Notes: generated from the sequence alone by a model not told the origin. Positions 42,082 through 54,712 are shown, counted from the first letter of the stretch. The stretch: DNA of 64,000 nucleotides from Adiantum capillus-veneris (GCA_014529385.2 CM043950.1:155042045-155106044), one strand, 5' to 3'. Made by a program: numbers and translations.

Positions 42082-43371
42082 TTATTTACAACCTCTTGAG
42101 GTTACTGTGGTAACCACCATGGTAATTACTGGTTGGTCCACTGTTCCGCTTCCAAGAGATGATTTCCATCTATTAAGACTGTCTCCACCGTCTACATCCT
42201 TCCCTTCTTTCTTGAATTTTGGTAAGACTCCAAAATTTCTAAAAAAAATCCACCGTCTAATCTTTCTGAAGTGTTGAGGAACCTCTTTGCCTGCTTGCTG
42301 AGTTGGCCGATGTTCCTCCTGAGTTGGCCTATGTTCCTCATGATAGTATTCTTCTAAAGTGGCTAGCTCTCCTGGTATTGCGAGCTTTATACCATACTTC
42401 ATCCTTGTTGAGTGCTTGACACCCCTATAGTTGTAATTCCATGGGTGTCCAACCAAAGAAACGCCAACACCTTACTAAAGAAATCCACCATCTGATTCTG
42501 AAATTGGATGGAAAAATCCACGTCTAATTCTGAGAACGGCTGGAAAAATCCACCATTGGATTCTGAGATGGAACTACCCAGTATCCTTCCACTGAACCCT
42601 CTTCCTCTTTCCCTTTGATCGTGTTGGTGTTTTCAAAGTCCCAGTGCAAGCATTTTCCTTCTGGATAAATCTATAAATGGCCTCCTGCTCAACCTGACCC
42701 CTCCTTTCTGTGGTCATTTCTACTTCATAAGGCATGAGAGGATGATAGGTTTTGGTGTCGGGATCATAGAGTGTGCGTTTGCCTTTTGCTAGATGAGTTC
42801 TCGCCAATTTGTGACAATGCGAATCTGTATGGATCCATCCTTTTGGAAGAGGATGATTTGTTTTAATCCTAGCTTCAAAGAGAATCTCGGCCATCTCTCT
42901 ATACTGTGGTCCTAGGCCTAGTTTAACCGTAATATCCTTTTCAGGGATTTTAGAGGACTCCGCAATAAGTTGCAACAGCTGGTTTGTGATCTTGGTGAGA
43001 CCTCTAAGTTGGATTTTACATTGTCCCATACACAACTTAATCCTCTGTATCTCCTCCTTTAGTTCCCCAGGATCATTTAATTGAAGAGCATCATTGAGCA
43101 GTGTTTACCAGGTTTTCCATTCGATAGTAGATCGCTCATACCAATCCTGAAGATCATCAGTAATATTGTAGTATGTGAGCCAATCTACTGGTTCTGGATG
43201 TTGAGGATATAGTGTTGGGAAAAACCTAGGCAACTCTGCTTCTTTGGCTGGTAAAGCATACAGGAGGACTAGAGAATTGGGTATGAATTCCAAAAAATTG
43301 AGGACAACTTGATTCTCCTGCTGCATCATTTTTCTAGTGATAGCCGTTTTTCGGCTTTCCATAATTGCCAT
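42082..43371 (-). pseudogene. Unknown minus-strand protein next to LTR S
   Basis: Minus-strand frames 43371-43105 (MAIMESRKTAITRKMMQQEN, VVLNFLEFIPNSLVLLYALP, EPVDWLTYYNITDDLQDWYE), 43035-42574 (LRGLTKITNQLLQLIAESSK, KGWIHTDSHCHKLARTHLAK, then a basic end KTPTRSKGKRKRVQW) and 42456-42082. They read like one protein broken by indels. The start, just 60 bases left of LTR S, has a counterpart left of the G2 LTR (minus strand ATG near 51871: MRAKNTAINA). Whether this is an antisense ORF of that LTR family or a separate older element is unresolved. No family recognised. Confidence 0.45.
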
Positions 43372-45042
43372 AGTAAGCTACCTCACCCTACCAAATTCAT
43401 AAAATCCTCAGCTAGCTAGTCACTGGGCTAGTTGAGCCAAAAAAATAAAAAAATAAAAAAATAAAAGTATATTATGGCCTCTTTGTGTGTAAATATTTCA
43501 TTGTATATATGGCCTAGATATAGGGATTTTTTATAATTATTTTGGTATTTTATTTAAATATTTCTACTTAGGTGTGTGTTTTATTAAACTTATGTACACC
43601 TTCTTTCATCCTCTTACACCATAATTATATTTTTTGCCAATATGTACATACTCTAACCTCATATTTTTCCTTTATACAAATCACTCCCACATTTTCACCC
43701 TCACCCTCGTGAAAATAAAAAATTGATTTCTACTCATTGGTTACGTTTATTATATTATTTACTTGCATACCTTTTCCTCTTTCACCCAAAATAATTCAAG
43801 GAGGGACCATATCATATGATTCCAATATCTTTCCATATCCATAACTCCTCCATATTTTTAATATTATTTTTACTCATTATTCTAACACCATGTGCTCATT
43901 GAGCTAAAGTCCATGAATAGTCCATACACTAGTCCCACCATGTATATATTTCTTTATTCACCAATAATCCTCCTCCATGCATGGGTCAAGGGCAACTTGG
44001 ATGCTTTGTATTATGATATGACAAAGGAGGGGCTCACTCTTGGATGCATTGTACAAATTCAACAAAGGAGGGGTCCACTAAAAGACTTTTGCAGACATAA
44101 AAACAGGCTTTTTGATGAGAATTTTGGCACCTATTTCCACTCCGAATTTGGAGCAGTGGTCAAAAGAGAAAATGTAGCCCACGCTTTGAATAATCACCTC
44201 AAATTTTTTCATGATTTTTAGAGCTACCAACGGTGAGCTATGATTTTTTGAGTGGACCCCAGTCTGCCCACTTTTCTCTCACCCTTCCACACACCTACTC
44301 ACTCTTACACATCCCTCCCTCTCCTTCCCTCACTCAAACCTTCAATTTCCATGGCTTCTCCCACCCTCTTCACCATTATCCTTCTCTCTCATCCCTATAG
44401 TTCTTTTATGAACCTCTACATACATACACCCTCTCCATGTCTCTCTCTATTGCTTCTATGTTACAATTTCATTTACCTCTCCTAAAAATATCTAAAATTC
44501 AACACCTTAACCATGATAACTTCTGCAAATTGAGGATTTTTCATCAACAAATCCTTTTTTCATCGTGGCGGTCAACCGTGGCGGCGGCGTAAAGAAGCAA
44601 AGAAGAAGAAGAAGACCAGCGGTCATTTTTTTCCACAATCTACACAAGGGTGAGTTCAAGCTTCTTCAAAGCTTCACCATCTCAATGATTCTCTTTTAAT
44701 TCACCCCTCTTCCTTCATCAAATCAACTCATCCTACCCATTGTAAATGTATCACTAACAATTATAGTGATTAATACCACTAACAACTAACTTCTCTTGTA
44801 AAAATGCACCCACACTATCAACATATGGAGTAGGCAACCGCACAAGTAAACCAAATTCACTCACTCCCATGGAAGCTTCTCTCCTTTCACCACATCAATA
44901 ATTCTCTTACTTGAGCCCACATCCATGTGACTCAAGAGAAAAGAGAGACCCCATTCTCATTTGAAATTCATAAAAATTCATAATCCTGGATCTTTCCTAA
45001 TAAAATTGATTAGGCTTAATCCTAATCAAGGCTTCTAAAACC

Positions 45043-45050
45043 TATAAATA
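45043..45050 (+). promoter_or_regulatory. LTR S TATA box
   Basis: TATAAATA in AAAACCTATAAATAGAACCC; the same motif occurs in the G2 LTR. Confidence 0.65.
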
Positions 45051-45551
45051 GAACCCATTCCTCCTTGTAAAAGACATCACTATACCATTGCACACTAGAT
45101 TGAGCGTACCACACGCCAGTTCTATCTTGGTTGTAAAGAGAGAGTAAGCTTTCTATACACCATCACCTTGGTGCATAGAAAAGCTTGAGCTAGTTTGAGT
45201 GAGTGCGAGTAGAAGATATTCTTCCTACCATTGTTGTATCTACCTCAACATCAATGAATTGGTAGTTTTGGGTGCAATTCATGTCCAAAGGCTCACGCTT
45301 CTCCTCCAATTTGGCTTGGCAAACTCATTCAACTTCATAAGGTGACTTGTTTCATTGAAGGTTGTTGTTTTGTTGCTTGTGATTCATTGGCTATTGTTTG
45401 GCTACCATTGTAAGAGGGTGGATGGTGAGAGGGCTCCCATAACCCTAAGACAATGTGCTAGTGATGCTATAACCAAATCTTGTCACTTGATTCCGCAAGC
45501 TCTAAGTTCCTTTTTGTGCAAAATATAAAGTTGAAGCTAAGTTGTACACCA

Positions 45552-45555
<4 letters not shown>

Positions 45556-45595
<40 letters not shown>
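45556..45595 (+). repeat. (CT)n microsatellite in LTR S
   Basis: About 40 bases of CT, roughly 500 bases downstream of the TATA box and before the conserved LTR end. The G2 LTR has only a short CT-rich stretch here. Confidence 0.95.
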
Positions 45596-45598
<3 letters not shown>

Positions 45599-45879
45599 TT
45601 TTAGTGTGTGAGAGTGTTCCATTGGTGTTAGTGTTAGTGTAAATTCCTTGCTTGTTTGTGGGTTGCTCTAACGATTCTCCTCTTTTGCATCCTAGTTCTC
45701 TCTTAAACTAGGTGGTGCCCCTTGTGTAGTTGGGATTTGGCTGTGGGTTTGTTGTTTTGGTTTGTGTTGTGTTGTGCCCTAGCCCCATTGAGTAGCACGG
45801 GAGCCTTGAAGGGTGTCTGGAGGTTGCTCTTCTTGTTGCCCGCCCTGGACTGCCTCACTAGTTACTTTGACCAGTTGAA

Positions 45880-48870
45880 ACAATATTTGGAGAGCAGTTG
45901 CTTGTTCTCCTATGTCATTTGAGTTGAAGGTCCTTTACTGGTGGTAGCGTGATCTTCAAGAATACGCTTGTACCCTTTGGTCCAGAACTCTCTTGCCAAT
46001 TTGTATTTGTAGTTTAACCTCTTTTAATTGACCTCTGACATCCTTCATACATTTATAGGTTGGCCTATTCCCCAGCAGGAGTTCTAATTCAATGGCTAGG
46101 GAATGACAATATGCAGTAGACTGCCGGTGCCAGTGTGGAGTAGCTATTTTTCACAAGAGTTTAGTACCCATTCAAGTACTCTTTCTAGCAGTTGAATTCT
46201 ACTAGGATGCTCAGGTAGTTGGCACACCTCTTGGTCATGGAAAGCAGCTGATTTCCAATGTTGGACCATTTCCCTGGCGCCAACATACAATCATTGAAAC
46301 GATTCCAGATCAGACAAAAGATCATTATCCTTCAAATACCTCCTGGCTAAAGGAGCTTGCTGATGTCTTGGTCTCCTATTCAGTGTGATGAGTTGCAATG
46401 AATGTTTCTCATCACCTTTTAAAAACTCAATCACAGCTTTGCCTTTCCCTTTCTCATCCGTACTATGCTGTGACTGATGCACTGGTGAATTCCCAGTGTT
46501 GCTGGGTTGCTGATCTCCAACTTGCTGATTACCCGATTGCTAACCTTCATACTGGTCTGGCTGGTCTGTGTTGGGCTGACTTCCTCCTGTGGCCCCTGCT
46601 CCACCAACACCAAATCCTGAAGGTGGAGATGGAGGAGAGTCATCATCATCATGCCTTTCTTTTGGTTCATCCTCCCTCTCTTCCTCTTCTGCTGCCTTAT
46701 CGTCATCCTTATCGAGGCTGTTCTGCTGCTCAATATAATCCAAGATAGCCAAAGCACTGTTGTATTCAGAGAGTTTCTCCTACAAATCACTTTGTATTGT
46801 TTCCATAAGCACTCTTAGATTATCTAATATTAAAAACAAAATTCCCCTCTGGATTCAGTATCTCTGCCAAATTATTATAGATATATCTTTCAGATAAAGT
46901 GTCCTTCAAGGTAGTCTGACTAGTCAGCAGTGAGTTGAAATCAACTCTCTTCATTTGCAGCATGGTTTTGAATCTGTCAGTAGCTCTTTCAGCCTCCACC
47001 TTTTCTTCTCGAAGCGTCCGCATCTCAAACGCCATCTTGGACAACTTATCTTCTAAGTGCTGAATGGTCCTAGCTGATTGATTTTCAAATACACTGTGCC
47101 ACAGGGACTGGGCTCCTCTCTCTTGCTCCAGCTTTTCAACTTGCTGCCCAGTCTCCCTCAGATCAGCTTTCAACTTGGTCAATTCATCATTTGACACTGA
47201 GGCATCCAACATTTGTCCTATGGCATTCACAATAGTGTTCCAGGATGATTGAATAAGTACAGAACATACATCATTCACTGTGGCTGGGTCACATGCAATT
47301 GGTTCATAAACTATGGACAGGAGCCATATATGGCAGTGTAGTGTAATCAGATTTGTGCAGGAGTAGACGTCCTTTGAGAGGATGAGTCTGTAGCTGTTGT
47401 AATCGGTCCTTCTTGGTCAAATGTAGAGACGCCTCATTGTAAGGAATGGAAACCTTACCAAGTGGCTCAAAGGTACCGCTGGTACTTTTCCTTTATCAGT
47501 CTGACTTGCTAACTGCTCAGCACTGGTCCTATCTGACTGGTCTTTTTCTGCACTAATGGTTGCCGAAGCTTGCCCTGTTGTCTGGCTGATTCCACCAGTG
47601 GTCTGGATGAGAGGTTGTTCTGACTGACCAACTGAAGTATGGTCTACTGGAGTTCTTTCAACAGACACTGTTTTTACTTGACTTTCTAGCTGCCTAAGGA
47701 AGCACTGCTTTTAGCCAATGTAGTTTTTGGATTTTTCAAATTGCCAACCTCCTCTTGCGTGGCTTTCCTCTTTTGCCCAATGATGGCTAACTGGTTATCT
47801 GGGGCTTCTTCATCTAATGACAATTCCACATTTTTAGTTACCACAAAGGGCTTCTGGCTCCAAGCCATCCTTACCTGGTCATGAGTATTCGGAGAAGTTG
47901 CCCAATAAAGGAACTGCCAAACATACCAAGCTTTGAATTTTTTTTGGGATTTCAACTTAGCAGTCTGCTAAAGTACATTATGTGATAGAATCTGACATAG
48001 ATTGATTGGAACTGTGGCATCCAATATTTTTGCTAGTAACATAGCAAACATTTTTTCTGACACGTAAGTTGGGTTGTTTTTGAGACTCACAACTTCAGCT
48101 ACAAAGTGGTAAGCAACAAGAATGTCCAGAACTACTACTGGAACCCCTTGCGCACTGGCTTTGTGTTTCTTCTTGGAAGCATCAACTTCTTTCAGAGCTG
48201 CACTGATCTGTTCTGCTGTTGCTATAGATGGCTTTGGCTCATTTGGCATTTTGAATGAAAAAGAAATATTCTTAGGTGTTACCGACACCTTTCTACCATA
48301 GACCATAGCACTTCCATCCTCCACATCGAAGGTATCAAGAACCTGTCTAATGATAGCTATGTCAAACTTGATTCTTGTGGCTTGCACAACCACATGCAAG
48401 TCCCACAACCAGAGTAATGCCTTCACTTGCTTAGTGAACACATAGTATTGTATTTTACTGTGAGGAATAAGTGGAAGAGAAGCTTTTGCAGCAACAATAA
48501 GTGCTTGGGTTTCCTCTACAGTCTCTTGCATTCTTTCTGAAATTTTCTTCCTACCCATACACCGTGAAGACGATGACTCAATAGAGGAAGAAAAAGAAGA
48601 CTTACTTGAAGCTTCAAATGCGTTTCCTAGTGTAGCTGGTAAAGATAGATAGTAATTAGTAGTTTCCTCAGACGAAGAAGTTTGTGGTTGTAGTGACGAA
48701 ACTTCAGAGCTTAGCAATGGCGACTGGATAATAGTAGGCAGACGTCGTGCATGAGATTTATGAGGAAAAACACCTACGCGCCTTTGAGTTGAAAGTAAAT
48801 AATCGTGATTATTTACTTTAGGCCCAAAATGAACACTTTTTTGAACTTTTTCACTGGACAATCTTTTCAT
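45880..48870 (-). pseudogene. Unknown accessory protein of a retroelement: globular N-part, low-complexity linker, coiled coil (broken)
   Basis: Starts ATG at 48870 (MKRLSSEKVQKSVHFGPKVN). The first 300 codons are open: a Ser-rich stretch, then VKALLWLWDLHVVVQATRIK, VLDILVAYHFVAEVVSLKNN and EKMFAMLLAKILDATVPINL. After a TAA at 47968, frames continue with indels through a Ser/Thr/Gln linker (47668-47417) and a coiled coil (47278-46820, ELTKLKADLRETGQQVEKLE). An acidic/Gly linker (46752-46540, KDDDKAAEEEEREDEPKERH) and a basic tail (46482-46291) follow. The layout mirrors the protein at 39597-41073. It may be the 3' accessory (envelope-like position) ORF of a gypsy element; a decayed host gene cannot be excluded. 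Confidence 0.5.
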
Positions 48871-48879
48871 GAGCTATTT

Positions 48880-50744
48880 TAAGCCTCTAAGTTAAGTCAA
48901 AACTTAATTTGGCCTAAAATATCAAGAAAAAGTAAATAATTTGAGTTTTTGCAAACTCTTGAAGTTTTACCTCAATGTGTCCTTGAGCTTACCCACTGGT
49001 TCATACAACTTTTAAGCATACTCTCCAGTTGGATTTACTTGTTAACAGTCTTTCGGTGCTATTTCTAGACGTAGACCTGAAATTCTGCAGCTTCATATAA
49101 CAAATCACAATTGATTCTTTAAGAGAGAGCAATGTTCTGAAACCCACCTCGGATCCTACCTACCCTACTCCTAGATTCTACTGCAATGGGTTTGTGGAAA
49201 GTATCCACAAACACTCGTTTTCTTGTCTTTTATGGTTTTCTGAGCCTTGATCTTAAGACTTGTCTCGTCCATCAATCATTCAAAAAACCTAATCTAATTC
49301 TACAATCCTACAATCATAAAGGTACTCATCAAAGTACGATTACTTCCAAGCTACCTCTACACAGCAAAAGACGACAATCTTAAGCTATGCGGTTTTAAGA
49401 AGAAAGTTTCTACTCTAGGGGATCCTAGAGGAAGTTAAAGGATAACTTCACAAGACGCTCGTGTTTTCCCCTAGTTTAGGTCTTTTCGGTTTCCTACAGT
49501 GAGGCCAAATGTGGGACGGGTGTCTAACCTCACTCCTATCTTATTGCAGATGTAGCGAGAGCCACGATTAAATTGTCAATCCATGGGACGAATCTCATTC
49601 GACTAGTGTATAGAGGCTACAAAAGGTTGTCAATCTCTTGGAAAACAACAAATAAATCGCATCTAACTCAAGCTACACTCAAGTGACTGAAATCACCAAA
49701 AGCCAATCGCTCATCGGTAAACAAATCACATCCGTTACAGCATCATGATATCCAATGTAACGAAACTTCTAGGACATGTTTATAAGACCTAAGCACACAT
49801 GCTTATGGTCTCAAATCTCATTTTAGGTCAAGTGCAAAAATCGCAATTATTAACAGTAGTGGATTTTTTACCTAGTCGTTTTCGACCCAGAATGCATCTA
49901 AATGCTTAGCAATGATGCCCCAATACCCCGCCTATACGTAGTTTTTTATTTTGAAGTGTAAATTTCTACTTATGATGAAATTAGGCTGGAGGTCGACAAC
50001 GCCAAAAGCTACGAAATATTGTGAAATGTTTACATCAATGCGTAGAGCTCTTACCTGCGGTTTCAATGCAACAGGTGCAACTGCAATGTGACAACTGAGG
50101 ATGGAGTAGGAAGTGCGAGAAGGAGAGAAGTGAGCACCGTCAACTCAAGCTGTGTATTTCATTATCCAAAACTTGATAATAACTTACAAAAATTGGCTTT
50201 CATACCTTAGCCAAGATTTTTGCTGGTCAAAACTAATAATCTGGGAGCTCTAACTAAAGATAGGTAAAGACAGATTGATACAATCTGGAAGCTTGTAGCC
50301 CCGGCTCATCAATGACAAAAATTATCCGAAAAATAAGAGTTACAATATTCTTGATTCATCAAAATAGTAAACTTTTTTACAATGAGAGCTCTGAAAAATG
50401 GTATCTAAGTTAGCTTGCTGCTAACACCTTTACACAAAGGGCATAATGGACACATGTTAGCTCCCCAACCCTATAATTGCACACAAGGTGCACTCAAATC
50501 CTATTGGAAGGCCATAGAGGTGGACCAATGAGAATTAGCCTAGAGTAAATCTATATTAATTCATTTAAAAACACTTAATAAAAGAACCAATGAGAAGTAA
50601 GCTCTCTAGAAGACTATTGGACAGTCTCCCAAGGGGTCTATTGAGCATTTAGCAGCCCAATGGCTTGCCTGCTTCCTATTGGCCAAAAGACAAAGGGGTC
50701 CAATGAGAGTTTAATTGAATTAATTAATCATCTAAAGCTCTCAC
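48880..50744. other. No gene; probable leader/LTR-type sequence of a minus-strand element
   Basis: No useful frame. On the minus strand, near 50055, AACCGCAGGTAAGAGC would make a good splice donor, and 50180-50060 is pyrimidine-rich with a CTTCTCGCACTTCC block like that in the C1 LTR. I could not identify a primer site or paired repeat. Confidence 0.35.
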
Positions 50745-51510
50745 AAAAGGGGAAAGGGGGACACATGTCACAAGGCTATCACTTATGCTTCTCCATTTTC
50801 ATTGGCTAAGCTTTGTAGGGTCCAACGGGGTGTCAACATGAGTATTTTGCAAGAGGGGTCAACCAAGAGAGAGGGGGCTGATTTTGTCAACGCATTATCA
50901 CACACACTCTCACACAATCTCATGTGTGAAGCAAGAAGACTCTCTATCTCTCCTTCTCAAGCTTTAATGGAAAGGTCATCACCTACTCCAAGCTTGTGAG
51001 AAGGAGGCCTACACCAACAAATCTTGGCTTTGCGATGCAAATCCAACCAAGAGCCAAGATTCAATGCATGCTCATCTCCTCTACCATGCTAATTACTAAG
51101 CTATGCTAAGATATTATGGGTGATTAGGTGAGGAGATATACTTCTTTCTCATAAGACTACTCCTTCTTCCTCTCAATCTACTCTCATACCTTGCTACCTC
51201 TCACCATCTTTGAAGGTGTGTGAGGTCTTGGGTCTGAGACCGTGAGGGAATTGATGTTGTGTTTTAAAGTGTTTGCTTAGTGATTGAAGCTTCCATCTTC
51301 ATTGCACTAGCTAGTTATTGAAGGAACACCAAGAATTATATTGTGAAACGTTTCCCTTGATGGGGGAAACCTATAATACAAAGCCTTTTGGAGGGGGGGA
51401 CCGGCTCCATATAAATTCGGTCCTCAATTGTTGTCAATAGATTTATTTCTCTCTCTTATGAAGTATTGTTCATGCCTATCTAACTAGGTGTTATGCTTTT
51501 TGTTGCTCTC
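50745..51510 (+). repeat. Dispersed repeat, copy 2 (relative at 6770-7475)
   Basis: Same ordered blocks as copy 1, ending with GGAGGGGGGACCGGCTCCAT, ATAAATTCGGTCCTCAATTG and GAAGTATTGTTCATGCC. It is slightly longer through small insertions. No ORF. Confidence 0.75.
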
Positions 51511-52015
51511 TCCATCCAAGCACTCTTGTTATGCTCATTAGGAATCTATTCTAATGAAATGCTCAGTATGTCTATGCTATTTTCCACTACACACAAGTTA
51601 CTAGGCCATTAAATGTTACAAGCTCTGATGACCAAGCAAGGAGCTCGCTCTCTCTTCCTCTTGCATGAGCAGGAAAGGGGACATCTGACAACCAAAATAA
51701 GAAGAAGTACCCGAAAGTACTCGAAGCAAGAAGAGGCTCTTGAACTGGATCTCCGACGACCAAGAGAGGAAGGGGAAATATACCACCAGGCAAGAGGATC
51801 TTGCTCTCTCTCATGGAAGATTTTTTTGAGATCCGTTAATGGCCCGCGTTGATAGCCGTGTTTTTGGCTCTCATAAAATCTTTTAAAAAGCCACTTCACC
51901 CCACAAAAACACCCTAGCACAATGACCAGGCTCGCTTTTTTATTGTAAATAGCGTGTGCGATTAGGATTTTTATCACATTTTTTAATTAAATCATTGAGC
52001 GAGTCATTGGGCTAG
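51511..52015. other. Left flank of the G2 LTR, with homology to the left flank of LTR S
   Basis: TGATAGCCGT...GGCT...CATAA...CACC-CAC (51849-51905) parallels 43338-43393, and AAATC...GAGTCATTGGGCTAG (51990-52015) parallels 43403-43431, with about 75 extra bases between. A minus-strand frame (51977-51609) has no family. Confidence 0.55.
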
Positions 52016-54399
52016 GAGACAAAAAATTGAATTTATAATATTACGGTTCTCTTTACATGTAAATATTATCCATCAAATAAAGGACCTAAGTATAAAGGTT
52101 TTTTTTTTCAAAATTCTGTATTTATGTAAATATATATTCCTAGGTGTGCATTATCAGGCCTAAGTATGCTAGCTTCCATTGCGTGTCATTCCTTATACAT
52201 GTTTTACTATCATTCTATCCCTTAAGCTTTACTCACACAAGCCTTGAAAAAACTTTGCGTGACTTCGAATTCACCAATCACCTTATCGGCTCCGTCATAT
52301 TTTTCCACTCCTCCCAGATAAATATTCACAAGTACATAGGTTTCATCTTCAAATAAATTCCATAAATCACTCAAACTAGAGTATAATTGAGGGTCCCTTC
52401 CCCCATGATTTTACTCCTTTTATTTTTTCACATATATATCTTTAGTTGCCACCATGCATCCCATGTGTCCATTTCTTCATAAGATGCATGACTAGCTAAC
52501 CTATTCTTCTTGACCCACAAATATATATTATATTTGATCGTTATCCTATACCATACATGTGTGCAATCTCCTTGGCAAAATTAGGTCATGGTTGATGTAT
52601 GGGGGGACTCAGTTGGAAGCTACAAAGGAAAAAGAATCAAATAGTGGCCCACTTCAAGCCTTATGAGGTGTTGCAGAGACAACTTTTTGCTTGAATTTTG
52701 GTGCCCTCTTCTGATCAAAATTTGAGGATATTTCCAGAAGAGAAAATGTAGCTCATAAGCTGAAGTATTTTTCATAATGTTTTCAAAATTTTGGAAGTCA
52801 TGGGCGATTTTAAATAAATTTTATGGCCGACTTCAAAACTTCCACTTCATACAACCAGAAGTCTTCCTATTTTCTCTCACCCTTCCACACACCTACTCAC
52901 ACATACACACTCCTCCCTCTCATTCCCACACCCAAACGTGCACATTCCATGACTCTTATCACCTTCTTCACCATCCTCATTCCCTCTCTTCACCATAGCT
53001 TCCATGATATATACACACATACTCTCATATATCTCTACACCTACTCCCATATTCACATTCCCTCTTTACCACCATGAAAATTACAAAAAAACAGCAAATT
53101 GGATATGATTTATCTCTACAAATGAAGGATTTTCATCAAAAGGACCTTGAGGTCTTCAAATCCACGCAACGTCAGCATCAACCGCGACTCTCTCACATTG
53201 ACGTTTCATCCACCAGTGTCACTAGGTGAACCTCCTTTCCGATTCCATCTATCCCCCTAATTTTCAATACCTTATTAAGGAATTTATCATTTTCATGCAC
53301 CTCATTGTAGTCATAATCACTATCTTACTAACACTAACCCTAATGATAAAAGCACCTCACCTCAAGGAAGTAAGGATAAGTAGTGGTAGAACTCTCTTTC
53401 TACCTCTTTTTTTCCCTCTCCTTTTTCATTCACCATCATTAATAATGCTCTCTCTCTTGAGCCCACATGCATGTGACTCATGGAGATAAGAAAGGCCACT
53501 CCATTTTGAAAATGCAAAAAATGCTAAGCTCAATTTGTTAGCATGTAATTCAAATTAGCCATAATCAAAATAAATGATCTCCAACGTATAAATAGACCCC
53601 TTACCTTCATTGTAAACATACATAGATAGCATTTTAGCACTAGAGGCGTGAGGAGAGACTTGGTTGTAGACACTATACTGTGAGATTCACACTTTAGTGC
53701 ACTATAGAATTGATGCTACATTTTCTAAGTGAGAGAGTGTGAGAGTTTCACATCTCAAGACACCATTGTACCTATCCTTATAGTCATCAATAAATTTGAG
53801 GTTTTGATTCTCGAAAGGTGTGATTTTGTCTCCAATTCATATTCCATCCGGTTGTGCAATGCCAATCAAAGATTCAAGGTGATGTGTATGCCGTAATTTC
53901 TCAGTTGAGCTTGTGAGATTAAGAGTTGTGGGTGATTTTTATTGCGTAATACTAGTTCATTGTAAGAGGTTTGAGTGGTGAGAGGTCTCCCGCAACCTAA
54001 GATGATGTTTGTGTTGGCAAAGTGTTGAGCACATGTTGGTGTAGTCTCCATGCATGCTCTTTGACAGTGTAGCAAGGTGTTCTTTCACCTCTCAAATTGC
54101 AAGACAATTTGAGCAACCTCACTCTCCATCTCTCTCCTTCTCTCAATGGCTCATTCTCTCCTCCTTCTATAGAAAATTGTTGCTCATTTGTGTGTGTTTT
54201 GCGTGTCTCCCTTAAGTCTGAGGACACTCTCTTGCATCATAGTTTGTATCCATAACTAGGTGGTGCCCTTTTTAAGTTGGGTTTGGCTAGGGATTTTGCT
54301 TGGTTGTGTTTGTGTTGTGCCCTAGCTCATTGAGCTGCACGGGGGCCATGAAGGGTGTCTAGAGCCCACTGTTCTTGTTGCCCGCCTTGGACGGCCTCA
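52016..54399 (+). repeat. G2 5' LTR (about 2.4 kb)
   Basis: The right end GGCCTCA at 54399 is three bases before the primer site. The left end near 52016 is inferred by alignment with LTR S, because its TG appears lost (GGAGAC against TGAGCC). TATAAATAG is at 53587-53595. Confidence 0.75.
53587..53594 (+). promoter_or_regulatory. G2 LTR TATA box
   Basis: TATAAATA in CAACGTATAAATAGACCCCT, in the same place as the TATA box of LTR S. Confidence 0.65.
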
Positions 54400-54402
54400 A
54401 TT

Positions 54403-54420
54403 TGGTGCCCCCACTGAGGA
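54403..54420 (+). other. G2 primer binding site
   Basis: TGGTGCCCCCACTGAGGA, identical over 18 bases to G1 (26555-26572) although the LTRs have diverged strongly. Confidence 0.78.
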
Positions 54421-54475
54421 CGAGCGATTGTGTTATCATATACAAGGTAAGTGTCCAAAACCTAGTTGTTTGTAC

Positions 54476-54712
54476 ATGAACAATTCACCACCTCCTAATA
54501 CTTCTCATGCAATTCAATTTCATCAGTTTCATTGGGTGCAGGGAATTAGGAAAAATGTTTGCATTGATAGGAAAATCTATTTTCAACAACGTGTTGTATT
54601 CCTCTTTGGTGCTGAGGCATTAGGAGATATTCTACAATCCCCAAATCCTACTATACTCCCAATTGTAGACTATGATGTCTCTTTTGATGTGCATGTTTTT
54701 ATCTTGTTTTAG
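54476..54712 (+). CDS. G2 leader ORF1, 78 codons
   Basis: ATG at 54476 (MNNSPPPNTSHAIQFHQFHW); the frame is open upstream, but G1 also has MNN at this place, which supports this start. It continues IRKNVCIDRKIYFQQRVVFL, FGAEALGDILQSPNPTILPI and VDYDVSFDVHVFILF, then TAG. It shares the DRK-x-x-x-Q-Q-R-[IV]-V-F-[ML]-F-G-A-E block and the ending with G1, and its second half resembles leader ORF2. No zinc-binding, membrane or protease motif is evident. It precedes gag, so it is either a separate small protein or an upstream ORF affecting gag translation. Confidence 0.7.
   Translation: MNNSPPPNTSHAIQFHQFHWVQGIRKNVCIDRKIYFQQRVVFLFGAEALGDILQSPNPTILPIVDYDVSFDVHVFILF

Larger units (their letters stand above)
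43433..45857 (+). repeat. LTR S, 2.4 kb, related to the G2 LTR
   Basis: Shares many ordered blocks with 52016-54399: an A-rich start, TTCTCTCACCCTTCCACACACC (44273 and 52874), TATAAATAGA (45043 and 53587), and GCACGGG-GCC-TGAAGGGTGTCT...GTTGCCCGCC at the end. It ends CTGCCTCA at 45857. CTAGT stands on both sides (43428-43432 and 45858-45862), as for a solo LTR. No primer site follows. The 100 bases on its left also resemble the left flank of the G2 LTR, which conflicts with a simple solo LTR. Confidence 0.8.

Noticed and set aside
44250-44490. 77-codon Ser/Pro/Thr-rich frame (and similar frames at 52777-53077)
   Set aside because: These are pyrimidine-rich LTR sequences shared by S and G2, with different frames in the two copies.
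43428-45862. Firm call of LTR S as a solo LTR from CTAGT on both sides
   Set aside because: The left flank is related to the G2 LTR left flank, so the CTAGT match may be chance; left open as a finding.
46398-46748. Plus-strand 116-codon frame with a His/Pro-rich tail
   Set aside because: It is the antisense of the acidic/Gly linker of the minus-strand protein at 45880-48870.
50040-50070. Splice donor (CAG|GTAAGAG, minus strand) of a host gene with coding exon at 48870
   Set aside because: No matching acceptor or second exon could be defended, and the coding part resembles a retroelement accessory ORF.
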